Shown here: positions 33,483 to 42,640 of the stretch, piece after piece
Layout: each line of letters begins with the position of its first letter
Position numbering within the stretch: the first letter of the stretch is position 1
From: an uncultured Oscillospiraceae bacterium
Lineage (GTDB): Bacteria > Bacillota > Clostridia > Oscillospirales > Ruminococcaceae
Assembly (NCBI GenBank): GCA_934446455.1
Contig: CAKSEE010000017.1
Location: forward strand, 1 to 49,286
Direction: 5' to 3'
DNA: 49,286 bases
Notes under the pieces: model-generated
Database searches by the model: none
What the model was told of the DNA's origin: nothing
What the model saw: the letters and a program-made list of their open reading frames with translations, nothing else
Made by a program: the position numbers and the translations under genes

Positions 33483-34871
33483 ATGCCTAATATGAGCCTA
33501 AAAAAGAATGAAATGCCTGTACAGGACCCCAAGGTACGCAGCGGTAACTTCTCAGAAGTAGCGCTCGGCTATACCGAGGAGCAGGCAGTCGACGAGGCAA
33601 ACCGCTGTCTTAACTGCAAGAACAAGCCCTGTCAGGGCGGATGCCCCGTTTCTATTGATATCCCTGCGTTCATTGCAAGGGTCAAGGAGCGCGACTTTGA
33701 GGGCGCGTACCGCATTATTCATGAGAGCAGCTCCCTACCTGCCGTATGCGGCAGAGTATGTCCGCAGGAAACGCAGTGCGAGAGCAAGTGCGTTCGCGGC
33801 ATTAAGGGAGAGCCTGTGGCAATCGGCAGACTGGAGCGCTTTGTTGCCGACTGGCACAACGCTCACAGCACGGAAGCTCCCGCTGTCCCAGCCAAGAACG
33901 GACACAAGTGCGCTGTTATAGGCGCGGGTCCCTCCGGTCTTACCTGCGCGGGCGACCTTGCAAAAATGGGCTACGATGTTACGATTTTTGAGGCGCTTCA
34001 CCTTGCAGGCGGCGTTCTTGTGTACGGTATCCCCGAGTTCAGACTGCCCAAGTCCATTGTCGGCAGAGAGGTTGAGAACCTCAAGGCACTGGGCGTAAAG
34101 GTAGAAACAAACGTCGTTATCGGCAGAACCATCGAGGTAGACGAGCTGTTCGAGCAGGGCTTCGAGGCTATATTCATAGGCTCGGGCGCAGGTCTGCCGC
34201 GTTTCATGAATATTCCCGGCGAGAACCTTAAGGGCGTATACTCCGCAAATGAGTTCCTGACCCGTGTGAACCTGATGAAGGCGTATAAACCCGATTCCGA
34301 CACGCCTATCAAGAAGAACACGAGCGTTGCAGTAGTAGGCGGCGGCAACGTTGCCATGGACGCAGCACGCTGCGCAAAGCGCCTCGGCGCGGAGAACGTA
34401 TACATAGTATACCGCCGCGGTCTTGAGGAAATGCCCGCGCGTAAGGAAGAGGTAGAGCACGCAATGGAGGAGGGCATTATTTTCAAGACCCTCAACAACC
34501 CCGTTGAAATACTCGGCGACGAGCACCGCTTTGTAAAGGGCATGAAGTGCGTTGAAATGGAACTTGGCGAGCCCGACGCAAGCGGCCGCCGCAGACCTGT
34601 CGAGAAGCCTGACAGCGAATTTGTGCTTGACGTTGACTGCGTTGTAATGTCTATAGGGACATCGCCGAACCCGCTTATCCGCAATACCACAAAGGGTCTT
34701 GATACCAACAAGCACGGCTGCTTTATCGCAGATGAGAACGGTCAGACCTCCCGCGAGGGCGTATTTGCAGGCGGCGACGCCGTAACAGGCGCAGCTACCG
34801 TTATCCTTGCAATGGGCGCGGGCAAAACCGCTGCCAAGGCAATGGACGAATACATCAAGTCGAAGAAGTAA
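33483..34871 (+). CDS. nfnB: Ferredoxin:NADP+ oxidoreductase subunit beta (NfnB/GltD-like)
   Basis: This 462-aa flavoprotein is related to the small subunit of glutamate synthase. The N-terminal region binds two [4Fe-4S] clusters: CLNCKNKPCQGGCP (about 41-54), then VCGRVCPQETQCESKC. A first Rossmann domain follows (AVIGAGPSGLTCAGDLA), then GVLVYGIPEFRLPK, and a second nucleotide-binding motif VAVVGGGNVAMDAARCAKRL. The end has FAGGDAVTGAATVILAMGAGK. The annotation glutamate synthase small subunit is common for this family, but pairing with the nfnA-type gene and absence of a large GltB subunit favour NfnB. A strong terminator follows. Confidence 0.92.
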   Translation: MPNMSLKKNEMPVQDPKVRSGNFSEVALGYTEEQAVDEANRCLNCKNKPCQGGCPVSIDIPAFIARVKERDFEGAYRIIHESSSLPAVCGRVCPQETQCESKCVRGIKGEPVAIGRLERFVADWHNAHSTEAPAVPAKNGHKCAVIGAGPSGLTCAGDLAKMGYDVTIFEALHLAGGVLVYGIPEFRLPKSIVGREVENLKALGVKVETNVVIGRTIEVDELFEQGFEAIFIGSGAGLPRFMNIPGENLKGVYSANEFLTRVNLMKAYKPDSDTPIKKNTSVAVVGGGNVAMDAARCAKRLGAENVYIVYRRGLEEMPARKEEVEHAMEEGIIFKTLNNPVEILGDEHRFVKGMKCVEMELGEPDASGRRRPVEKPDSEFVLDVDCVVMSIGTSPNPLIRNTTKGLDTNKHGCFIADENGQTSREGVFAGGDAVTGAATVILAMGAGKTAAKAMDEYIKSKK

Positions 34872-34876
34872 CTATT

Positions 34877-34910
34877 ATGCCCGCTGTGGATTTCACGGCG
34901 GGCATTTTTT
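34877..34910 (+). terminator. Terminator after nfnB
   Basis: ATGCCCGC/GCGGGCAT stem with an inner GTG/CAC pairing in the loop, followed by a TTTTTT tract (34905-34910). Confidence 0.88.
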
Positions 34911-34953
34911 CTGAATTCCGACTGATATCTGCAAATAAATATTGCAAAGCTAC

Positions 34954-34982
34954 TTGAAAAAAAGTAAGATTTGTGGTATATT
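34954..34982 (+). promoter_or_regulatory. Sigma-A promoter of glgA
   Basis: TTGAAA (34954-34959), 17-bp spacer, TATATT (34977-34982). Confidence 0.7.
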
Positions 34983-35065
34983 TAATTTATAGGGATATTC
35001 ACAGGTTTTCCCGTGCGCAGTCGGCAGGTGTGCCGGGCGCACAAAAAAATATCGGAGGTTTATGT

Positions 35066-36487
35066 ATGAGAATACTTTATGCGGCGAGTGAGGCGCTCCC
35101 GTTTGCGGCGAGCGGCGGTCTGGCAGATGTTGCAGGCTCTCTTCCCAAGGCGCTGGTTGCAGCGGGGCATGAGGCTTGCGTTGTCATGCCGTACTATGTA
35201 AACACGATCAAACCCGAGCAGAAGGAAAAGATGAATTTCATCACCAACTTCAATGTTCCTGTAGGCTGGCGCAGTCAGTATTGCGGGCTGTTTTCGCAGC
35301 AGGTGAACGGCGTTACATACTTCTTTATCGACAACGAGTATTATTTTAAGCGCGACAAAGGTCTTTACGGCTATTTTGACGACGCTGAGAGATACGTGTT
35401 CTTCAGCCGTGCCGTGCTTGAAATGCTGCGCTACATTGATTTCAAGCCGCAGGTCATCAACTCCAACGACTGGCAGTGCGCGCTTATCCCTGTGTATTAC
35501 AACCTCTTCTACAAGAACGAGTGGGGATTCGGCGGTATCAAGCACGTTTTCACCATTCACAACATCGGCTATCAGGGGCAGTACGGTATCGACCTTGTAA
35601 AGGATATCGTAGGCATACCCCCGCAGAGCGTGAGCCTGCTTGAATACGACGGCGACATCAACTTTATGAAGGGCGCTATCGAAACTGCAGATAAGGTAAC
35701 AACGGTTTCCCCCACATACGCAAAGGAGATTCTTGACCCGTGGTTCTCGCACGGACTTGACAGGATCCTTGTCAACAAACAGTACAAGACCTGCGGTTTC
35801 CTCAATGGTATTGACACCGACCTTTACAACCCCGAAACGGATAACACGATTGCTGCAAAGTTCAGCGCGCGCTCTCACAAGGGTAAGGCTGCGTGCAAGA
35901 GCGCTATCTTCGAGGAATTCGGTATGCCGCAGTACGAGATCCCGCTGCTTGTTATGATCTCCCGCTTTGCTGACCACAAGGGTTTCGACCTTGTACGCTA
36001 TGTGTTCGACGAAATGATAGGCGTGGATATTCAGGTAGTGGTACTCGGCTCGGGCGAAAAGCAGTACGAGGACTTCTTCACTGAAATGCACTGGCGCTAT
36101 CCCGACAAGGTGGGCTTCTACAAGGGTTACAATGCGCCCCTCGCAAAGAGGCTCTATGCGGGCGCCGATATGTTCCTCATGCCCTCCAAGAGCGAGCCTT
36201 GCGGTCTTGCTCAGATGATAGCCGCACGCTACGGCACTGTGCCGATAGTTCGCGCAACGGGCGGTCTTAAGGATTCCATCATCGACTACGGCGACAATGG
36301 TATAGGATTCACGTTCCAGAGCTACAACGCGCATGATATGCTTAACGCGGTGCGCCGTGCAAAAGGCGTATGGGACAACAAGAGCGAGTGGAGCAAGCTG
36401 GTAACGCGCGCAATGAAGGCTGACTTCAGCTGGGCGGCTTCGGCTAAGCTTTACATCGGACTTTACAAGGAACTCTGCGGAGAGTAA
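35066..36487 (+). CDS. glgA: Glycogen synthase (ADP-glucose type)
   Basis: This 473-aa GT5 glycosyltransferase extends alpha-1,4-glucan from ADP-glucose. The N-terminal domain begins ILYAASEALPFAASGGLADV, with the SGGLADV form of the ADP-glucose-binding loop, followed by NSNDWQCALIPVYYN and FTIHNIGYQGQYG. The C-terminal domain has ISRFADHKGFDLV and the catalytic-region MPSKSEPCGLAQMIAARYGTVPIVRATGGLKDS. The length matches bacterial GlgA. The frame is open to 34973, but the ATG at 35066 with CGGAGG seven bases upstream is chosen. No other glg genes are nearby; the gene has its own promoter and terminator. Confidence 0.95.
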   Translation: MRILYAASEALPFAASGGLADVAGSLPKALVAAGHEACVVMPYYVNTIKPEQKEKMNFITNFNVPVGWRSQYCGLFSQQVNGVTYFFIDNEYYFKRDKGLYGYFDDAERYVFFSRAVLEMLRYIDFKPQVINSNDWQCALIPVYYNLFYKNEWGFGGIKHVFTIHNIGYQGQYGIDLVKDIVGIPPQSVSLLEYDGDINFMKGAIETADKVTTVSPTYAKEILDPWFSHGLDRILVNKQYKTCGFLNGIDTDLYNPETDNTIAAKFSARSHKGKAACKSAIFEEFGMPQYEIPLLVMISRFADHKGFDLVRYVFDEMIGVDIQVVVLGSGEKQYEDFFTEMHWRYPDKVGFYKGYNAPLAKRLYAGADMFLMPSKSEPCGLAQMIAARYGTVPIVRATGGLKDSIIDYGDNGIGFTFQSYNAHDMLNAVRRAKGVWDNKSEWSKLVTRAMKADFSWAASAKLYIGLYKELCGE

Positions 36488-36493
36488 TAAAAC

Positions 36494-36521
36494 AGCGCCG
36501 TTGGGATTACCCGACGGCGCT
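36494..36521 (+). terminator. Terminator after glgA
   Basis: A 12-bp stem AGCGCCGTTGGG/CCCGACGGCGCT with loop ATTA, followed by TTATTTT. Confidence 0.88.
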
Positions 36522-36585
36522 TTATTTTGAAAAAAACGCATTTCAATGCCCGCTCCGCAGACAAAAACCATTTTTCGACAGACTG

Positions 36586-36609
36586 ACCGCCGTTCGCATG
36601 AACGGCGGT
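36586..36609 (-). terminator. Hairpin downstream of the epimerase gene
   Basis: A perfect 10-bp stem ACCGCCGTTC/GAACGGCGGT with loop GCAT, located 15 bases after the stop codon of the minus-strand epimerase gene. There is no clean T tract on that strand, so termination is only probable. Confidence 0.45.
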
Positions 36610-36623
36610 TTCGTAATATTGCG

Positions 36624-37481
36624 TTAAATAGCGGTAATTGCGTAGGTGAACGCCTTTTCTGCTGCGGGCTTAAGTATTTCTATGCCGCGCTTTTCAGCGA
36701 AAACGCCCGTGCAGTCGTCAAAGTCGGCAGAGCCGCACCACGGTTCAATGCAAAGAAAAGGCGCGTCCTTTGCCTGCCATACGCCAAGGCTCGTAAAGTC
36801 GGGGAAATCCACACGCACGCCCTTGTTGTCCTTGCCGACAAGCTGCACCGAGCGCGAAACGAGCTTGTCAAAGTAGCACACGTCCTTGCAGAACATCTCG
36901 TGCGAGAGCGGAAGCGTTGCTTCGCCGTTCAGCAGGGGAGTGCGTGAGCTTTCAATGTGCAGTCCCTTTTCCACGTCGTAAAGCGGAACGGCAGCGTTTT
37001 CCTCTTTCGGGAAAAGAAGCCTGTAGTCCGTCATGTCCCCGTCGCAGGCAAACGCAGGGTGACCGCCTATGCAGAACGGCATATCCTCCGCGCTCTCGTT
37101 CTTCACACGCATGGTGACGGAAATTCCGTCCGCCTTAAGCGTGTAGCATATGCTCAGCTTAAAGTCGAACGGGTACATTGCCTTTGTGTAGTCGCTTTGG
37201 GTGAGCGAAAACAGCGCGCTCGTCCCCGAAAAGCTTTCGGGCGTGAACTCCAGGTCGCGCGCAAAGCCGTGCTTTGTTATGCGGTACTCCTGTCCGTTTA
37301 TGAGCGTTGAACCGCCCTTAAGCGTACCTATCATCGGAAAAAGCAGGGGAGAGGTCTTTCCCCAGAATGCGGGGTCGGCGCGCCACATAAGCTCCCTGCC
37401 GCCCACACGCAGCGATTTAAGCTCCGCGCCCTTTGTTATTACGCGCGCAGAGCAGTTTTCATTTTTAAGGGTGATTTCCAT
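36624..37481 (-). CDS. Aldose 1-epimerase family protein
   Basis: This 285-aa protein has the galactose-mutarotase-like beta-sandwich pattern. Landmarks are ITKGAELKSLRVGGRELMW at the start, PLLFPMIGTLKGG, TKHGFARDLEF (active-site His), FCIGGHPAFACD (second catalytic His) and CIEPWCGSADF near the end, where the family has a catalytic Glu. The length is typical for the short subfamily that may act on other sugars than galactose. The ribosome site is AGGAGGAACATC. It lies 48 bases downstream of the beta-propeller gene in the same direction and may be the last gene of the addAB operon. Confidence 0.9.
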   Translation of the reverse strand: MEITLKNENCSARVITKGAELKSLRVGGRELMWRADPAFWGKTSPLLFPMIGTLKGGSTLINGQEYRITKHGFARDLEFTPESFSGTSALFSLTQSDYTKAMYPFDFKLSICYTLKADGISVTMRVKNESAEDMPFCIGGHPAFACDGDMTDYRLLFPKEENAAVPLYDVEKGLHIESSRTPLLNGEATLPLSHEMFCKDVCYFDKLVSRSVQLVGKDNKGVRVDFPDFTSLGVWQAKDAPFLCIEPWCGSADFDDCTGVFAEKRGIEILKPAAEKAFTYAITAI

Positions 37482-37529
37482 GATGTTCCTCCTATATCAA
37501 AATTGCTGCTGATGCAGTCATTGTTTTGT

Positions 37530-38813
37530 TTAGTACTGCGGAGGTCTTTTCGCTGCGCGCTGTTTTACCCATGCCCGCAGGATAAGAACGACCATTGCCA
37601 ATACAGCCAGAAGCAGCACCAGCTTTATTATTATCGTAATAATGCTGTACTTTGCCGCAGCAAGCGCATAAACTCGTCCCACTGCGTCGCGGAAATACAT
37701 CGTGCCGCTTTGCGCCGCTGTAAAGCACCCGCCCGTAAAGTTCTCAAGCTTCGCAAGCTTTGACGTCTCGGGTTCACCGCTTTCTGTCATATCATAAATG
37801 CTGTACAGGCACCAGTAGTCCTCAAGCGGTGCGACCATATAAATGCGCGTGCCGTTGCCCACGCCTATAAGCGGGTCTGTAGGCCGCTTTATTTCGGTGA
37901 GCGTGTGTTCAACCTGCATATTAAGGCTGTCAAGGATATAGAAGCCGTCCTCTGCGCCGACATACAGCTTTCCGTTATATGCAACGGGTCTTGTAAGCGA
38001 CTCTCCAACTTTGCACGGAGTGAGCGTGTCAGGTTCGACAGTTCCCTCGTCGGTAAGGCGCAGTTTGTACACGCACCCGTCCTGCGCGGAAAGGTAGACG
38101 GAGTATTCGTCGGCAAACGGCGCTGCGCACATTGTCACTGCAAGCTCGTTTTCTACTGCAATGCCGCTTGTGCGTTCACAGCACACAAGGCGCTCTCCCG
38201 CACCGAACACGATATACTCGTCATAAACAGCGGGTGAGGTGACTGCGCTCTGCACGCGGTATTCCCAAACGGTTTCAAGCCCGTCTGACATATCAAGGCA
38301 GTACATCGTGCTCTCCTCTGCGCTTCCTGCGCCGATATATACGCGGTTGTCAATTATTGCAGCGTCAGTGAGAATGTCAGCGCCAAGGCTTCTGTAGGAA
38401 ACGACCTCCATTGTGAGCGTGTTTATCACCGCAACCCCCGTGCGCGTGGGCTGAACATAAGTGTTGCCGAGCGCTGCGCCCCTGCAGCATTCAGACACCT
38501 TTTCAGCAAGCTCAGCCGTACCTGTAACTGTCCCGTCCTTTTCGGCGAGTAGCTCCACCGTGTTTCCCGCAGGGAACATCACACCCGCTCCCACAGCAGT
38601 AAGAACGCCTGCGCCGTCGGCGGTATCGGTATTCCATGCAACCTCGGTGTATTTCGGGTCATAAGGCGTTTTTGCAAGCGCCACAAGCGACTGCGCGCCC
38701 GAAAAACCGCTGCTTTTCGCAGACGCTTCAGAAACCGAAGCCTCAGCGAAAACGGCGTTTGCCGTAACTATCGCGGCGCAGACTGCTGCTGCCGCAGAAA
38801 TAAATCGTTTCAT
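37530..38813 (-). CDS. Membrane-anchored beta-propeller (PQQ-like repeat) protein
   Basis: This 427-aa exported protein has a signal peptide (about 1-23, MKRFISAAAAVCAAIVTANAV), a Ser/Ala-rich spacer and then a chain of PQQ/quinoprotein-like beta-propeller repeats. Examples are LTDAAIIDNRVYIGAGS, TSPAVYDEYIVFGAGERLV, VYLSAQDGCVYKLRL, TRPVAYNGKLYVGAEDGFYILD and TMYFRDAVGRVYALAA. One C-terminal transmembrane helix (about 395-415) precedes a basic cytoplasmic end. No catalytic residues are evident; such propellers usually bind partners. The start ATG overlaps the addA stop (ATGA), an odd pairing of a surface protein with a DNA-repair helicase gene. Confidence 0.75.
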   Translation of the reverse strand: MKRFISAAAAVCAAIVTANAVFAEASVSEASAKSSGFSGAQSLVALAKTPYDPKYTEVAWNTDTADGAGVLTAVGAGVMFPAGNTVELLAEKDGTVTGTAELAEKVSECCRGAALGNTYVQPTRTGVAVINTLTMEVVSYRSLGADILTDAAIIDNRVYIGAGSAEESTMYCLDMSDGLETVWEYRVQSAVTSPAVYDEYIVFGAGERLVCCERTSGIAVENELAVTMCAAPFADEYSVYLSAQDGCVYKLRLTDEGTVEPDTLTPCKVGESLTRPVAYNGKLYVGAEDGFYILDSLNMQVEHTLTEIKRPTDPLIGVGNGTRIYMVAPLEDYWCLYSIYDMTESGEPETSKLAKLENFTGGCFTAAQSGTMYFRDAVGRVYALAAAKYSIITIIIKLVLLLAVLAMVVLILRAWVKQRAAKRPPQY

Positions 38814-41800
38814 GCCTGTCCTTTCTCTTTGTGCGAGCGCAGATAGCTCAGCACGTCTATCTCTCTGCCAAGCGAGAAGCTGTAGATGTACAGCTCCCTT
38901 ACGGGAAGCCCCGTCACCTGCGGCAGTATTTCCATATATGATTCAAGCTGCCTGCAATAGCTGTCAAGCTCCTTTTCGAGGTTTTCCTGCGTGTCGCTCT
39001 TGTAATCTACAAGTATTATGCCGCCGTTTTCCACAAAGTACATATCCGTCCTGCCCTGAATGCACACAAGCCTTTCTCCCGAAAGCCCGAGCTTCTGCGC
39101 GGGCAGCTCCGCGTAAAACGGCGTTTCGCGGAACACCATGTTCACATTCGCAAGCGTTCGCCTGCCAAGCGCGCTCTCAAAGAATGCGCAAAGGTTCTTT
39201 ATGCAGCCGCGCCTCGGCGAGTGCAATATGTCGCCCTCTGCGGCAGTAAGAAGCCCGCTGTCGCAAAGCTCGTCCACCGTCTGCGCTATCATGTCCTGTG
39301 TAACGTTCTGCGAGAAGCGCTCAAGCGGGCAATGCTCCATAAAATGGTGATATGAGTCGCCGACTTCCTTGCCCGTTGGTGCATTGCCCCGCGCAAACGA
39401 CGGCATATTCAGGTATACCATCATTGCATTCGGGTCAGCGCTGTGAGCAAGCTCGGTTACGGTGTATTTTGCCTGGAGAGTTGTTTCCGGCGCATAGGGA
39501 TACTGCTGCCTGAGCTGCGCGGTTATCTGCTCTGCAAGGGCAGGGTCGGCAGTTATCTCTTCGCAGGCAGCTTCATGCTCAGCCTCGCGCTCGTCGCGTT
39601 CATCGCTGAACACCTCGTCCATAAGCTCAGCGTCCTCGGTAATAAGCTGCATAAGCGTGTGGGAGCCTATGGCTATCTGCGAAAGCGTGGATTCGCTTTT
39701 GTCGATATCCTTAAGCACCGAACCGTCGGTATTGCGCAGCAGCGAGCGGGTAAGCCACTTAATCGGCACTATTCCGTCAACTATGCCCACGGGCGTATCA
39801 AGCTTTGCTTTAAGTCCCGCTGCCTTGCTGTTGTAGATCGACGTTACGATAAGCTTATCCTGCGCCCGCGTGAGCGCTACATACAGCAGTCTGAGCTGCT
39901 CGCCGCATATGCGCTCTGTTATCTGCTTTTTATGATAACCGTAGGCGAATGTTTCTGCCTGATAGCGCACAGAAATGTCCACATACCTCAGCGTTATGCC
40001 GTCGTCGTGGCTTAAAAGGTACTGTCCGTTTGATTCGGATATGTTTATTCTGCTCTCAAGGTCAGACAGGAAGCACACGGGCATTTCAAGACCCTTGCTG
40101 CCGTGGAAAGTCATAAGCTTTACGGAGCTTGACGCGTTTTCGGGCGCGCCCGCAGCGTCAAGCGTCCTGCTGTCGAGTTTTGAGATAAACCGCAGGAAGT
40201 CGCTCAGCGTGCCGCCGTCCGAGGCTTCAAAGTCCTCCGCATATTTTATTAGCAGCCTTATATTTGCCAGGCGCTGCCTGCTGCCCTCGTAGGTGCATAT
40301 AAGACTGTAAAGCTCCGTTTCATCGCATACTTTTGTTATGAGCGCGTCAATTGAACTGCTGCTCATAAAGAATCTGAGAGACTGCAGCTTCTCGTTAAAA
40401 TCCTGCAAAAGCGGGCTTACCGCGCGCTTGACGCCCTTTTCGCGCAGCCTTTCGCATAACTCCTTCAGCTCGTCAGAGCCGTTTTCGCACGAAAGCTCCC
40501 TCAGGCAGAAAGTAACGCACCCGTAAAGCGAGCGCCCTCTTACGTGCCTTGCAACAGGGGAGAGATCCTCTCCGATACCGTCCAGCGGCAGCCCGAGAAT
40601 ACCGAGTCGCAGCTGCGCCGCTTCCTCGGCGGACATATCAAACACGGGCGACATCAGCACGCGGATAAGCTCCTCGTCACGCATGGGGTCGTCTATAACA
40701 GTCAGCAGGTCAAGCAGCAGTAATATCTCCTCAGCCTGCAGGAAGCTGCCGCTTTTGGGGATAACACTCGGGATACCAAGCTCCGAAAGAGCGTCCCTGT
40801 AAATAGTCATGTGATTGTTTTTAGGCAGCAGTATGCCGAAATCCGAGGGCTTTGCGGGGCGCATTCCGTCGCCGTCCGTCACCTGAAAACCCGTATCAAG
40901 CATCTGCTTTATACGTCCTGCAACATAGCGCGCCTGACAGAGAGTTTTAACGTTGCTGTCGTCGTCCGTGCTGTCGCCGCAGCGAAGCAGGTCGATTTCA
41001 GTAAGATAACCCTGCGGGTCTGAAAGCTCAGGGCAGGCTGCGCCAAGCTCCAGCTGAGAGCCTGCGGCATAGTCCACGCCGCCGTAACGGCGCGTCATAA
41101 CACCCGAAAACACCGCGTTTACGCTGTCGATAACGGCAGCGCGGCTGCGGAAGTTCTTGTTGAGCGGGATAACGCGGAATGACGGGTGTTCGCGCACATA
41201 GCGCGCGGGGTCGCCCTTAATTGCGGCGGGCTTTGCCGCGGGCGCGGGGGAAAGATGTTTCGGCGTTGAGCAAAGACGCTCCATGATTTTTGGGTTGCCC
41301 CCACGGAAAGCGTATATGGACTGCTTGACGTCGCCGACATAAAACAGGTTGTTCTTGCCGTTTGCAATAAGGCGGAAAATCTCAGCCTGTATGTCGTTTG
41401 AGTCCTGAAACTCGTCTACGATAATGCAGGAGAACCGCTCTGAAAGCTGACTGCGGAACACTTCGTCAGTGCGCAGCTTTTTCAGCAGCAGGTACTCGCA
41501 CTCCGCAAAGTCAAGGCAGCCCTTTGTATGCATAATGCTGCGGTATTCGTCAAGATATGTGCGTACAAGCCTTGTAAGCGCCGCAACTGTAAGCCGCTGC
41601 TGCGGCAGAATACGCTGCTCCTCCTCATAAACGAACACATTTTGCGTAAGCGACTTTGGAAGCGTAAAGCACTTAACAAGCTTTCCAAGCTGGGTGTGCG
41701 CCTTGCTGCGGTTCTCGTTCTTTGGGAATGCGCACGGGTTGAGCCTCAGCGCCTGCTCGTAGAATTTCCCGAGGTTTTCCGCGCAGGGCGCTTCATAAAG

Positions 41801-42640
41801 CGCTTCGTAAGCGCTCCTGACACGCGATAGATAGTCCACGTCGCCCTGCGCATAATCGCGCATTTGCTGTGCGACTGCGGGGTCGGCTTTCTTTTCTTCC
41901 TCGTAGGATTCAATGATATCCGCATACCTTGCGGGAATGTCCGCGCACTCTGCTATAACCGCTCCGATACGCGCGATATCAGCCATTATCGGTCTCTCAA
42001 GAAGCGTGTCAAGCGAATGGTAGCGCTCTGCGCACTTTTCAAGCCACGTGTCGCTGTCGGCGTAGCTGCTCACTTTTTCTGCAATGTCAGAAATGGCTTC
42101 GCGCAGGGCGTCGTCGCTTTCAAAGCTGAACGTGTAGAACAGCGCCCCGCGTTCCTCCTGCGAAAAAAAGTCGTCAGAGTAGAACATCTGCATGGTTTTC
42201 TGCATTGCGGCGTTCTTCATGGAAAAGAGCTTTGCGCTGCCCGCAACCGTAAAGCCAACGGGCAGGTTGAATATCTGCGCATTTTCACGCAGTATGTTAA
42301 TGCAAAATGAATCTATCGTGCCTATCGCTGCGGAGCGCAGCTCAAAAAGACGCTCTGAGAGCATATCCGCCACGGCGTCGGGGTCGCCCTCCGCGCGTAT
42401 CGCCTTAATACGCTCTGAGAGCTTTCCTATGAGCTTTTTGCGCAGCGAAGCGGCGGCGTTTCGCGTAAACGTCATTACCGCAAGCGAATCGCCGTGTATC
42501 TCAAGCGATTTGTCTGAAAGCAGCCGTATCATTCGCTCCACGAGGAGCGTGGTTTTTCCGCTGCCCGCCGCAGCGGTGACTATAGCGCTGCGGTCGTGCG
42601 GGGCGTTTATCGCCGCCTGCTGTTGTGGTGTGAATTTCAT
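38810..42640 (-). CDS. addA: Helicase-exonuclease AddAB, subunit AddA
   Basis: This 1276-aa protein is a UvrD-type helicase plus nuclease that processes double-strand DNA breaks for RecA. Walker A is VTAAAGSGKTTLLVERM, preceded by the Q motif FTPQQQAAI. Motif II is CIIVDEFQDSNDIQ, motif III region is GDVKQSIYAFRGGNP, and motif VI is LRLLYVALTRAQDKLIV. The C-terminal RecB-family nuclease has VCIQGRTDMYF and IILVDYKSD. The length fits Firmicutes AddA. An ATG six bases upstream (42646) is in frame. The ATG at 42640, overlapping the addB stop with GAGGA upstream, is preferred. Confidence 0.95.
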   Translation of the reverse strand: MKFTPQQQAAINAPHDRSAIVTAAAGSGKTTLLVERMIRLLSDKSLEIHGDSLAVMTFTRNAAASLRKKLIGKLSERIKAIRAEGDPDAVADMLSERLFELRSAAIGTIDSFCINILRENAQIFNLPVGFTVAGSAKLFSMKNAAMQKTMQMFYSDDFFSQEERGALFYTFSFESDDALREAISDIAEKVSSYADSDTWLEKCAERYHSLDTLLERPIMADIARIGAVIAECADIPARYADIIESYEEEKKADPAVAQQMRDYAQGDVDYLSRVRSAYEALYEAPCAENLGKFYEQALRLNPCAFPKNENRSKAHTQLGKLVKCFTLPKSLTQNVFVYEEEQRILPQQRLTVAALTRLVRTYLDEYRSIMHTKGCLDFAECEYLLLKKLRTDEVFRSQLSERFSCIIVDEFQDSNDIQAEIFRLIANGKNNLFYVGDVKQSIYAFRGGNPKIMERLCSTPKHLSPAPAAKPAAIKGDPARYVREHPSFRVIPLNKNFRSRAAVIDSVNAVFSGVMTRRYGGVDYAAGSQLELGAACPELSDPQGYLTEIDLLRCGDSTDDDSNVKTLCQARYVAGRIKQMLDTGFQVTDGDGMRPAKPSDFGILLPKNNHMTIYRDALSELGIPSVIPKSGSFLQAEEILLLLDLLTVIDDPMRDEELIRVLMSPVFDMSAEEAAQLRLGILGLPLDGIGEDLSPVARHVRGRSLYGCVTFCLRELSCENGSDELKELCERLREKGVKRAVSPLLQDFNEKLQSLRFFMSSSSIDALITKVCDETELYSLICTYEGSRQRLANIRLLIKYAEDFEASDGGTLSDFLRFISKLDSRTLDAAGAPENASSSVKLMTFHGSKGLEMPVCFLSDLESRINISESNGQYLLSHDDGITLRYVDISVRYQAETFAYGYHKKQITERICGEQLRLLYVALTRAQDKLIVTSIYNSKAAGLKAKLDTPVGIVDGIVPIKWLTRSLLRNTDGSVLKDIDKSESTLSQIAIGSHTLMQLITEDAELMDEVFSDERDEREAEHEAACEEITADPALAEQITAQLRQQYPYAPETTLQAKYTVTELAHSADPNAMMVYLNMPSFARGNAPTGKEVGDSYHHFMEHCPLERFSQNVTQDMIAQTVDELCDSGLLTAAEGDILHSPRRGCIKNLCAFFESALGRRTLANVNMVFRETPFYAELPAQKLGLSGERLVCIQGRTDMYFVENGGIILVDYKSDTQENLEKELDSYCRQLESYMEILPQVTGLPVRELYIYSFSLGREIDVLSYLRSHKEKGQA

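Noticed and set aside
33483..34871. Glutamate synthase small subunit as the function of the 462-aa flavoprotein
   Set aside because: The family is often named so, but no large subunit is present and the gene follows an nfnA-type partner directly, so NfnB is the better call.
35060..36571. 503-codon minus-strand frame opposite glgA
   Set aside because: Exact antisense of a conserved gene; no ribosome site or promoter and no recognisable motif.
36573..36586. 14-base match (TTTTTCGACAGACT) to the flank of hairpin repeat copy 1
   Set aside because: The matching segment does not continue into the paired half of the stem or the CATCCGC block, so it is not counted as a third copy.
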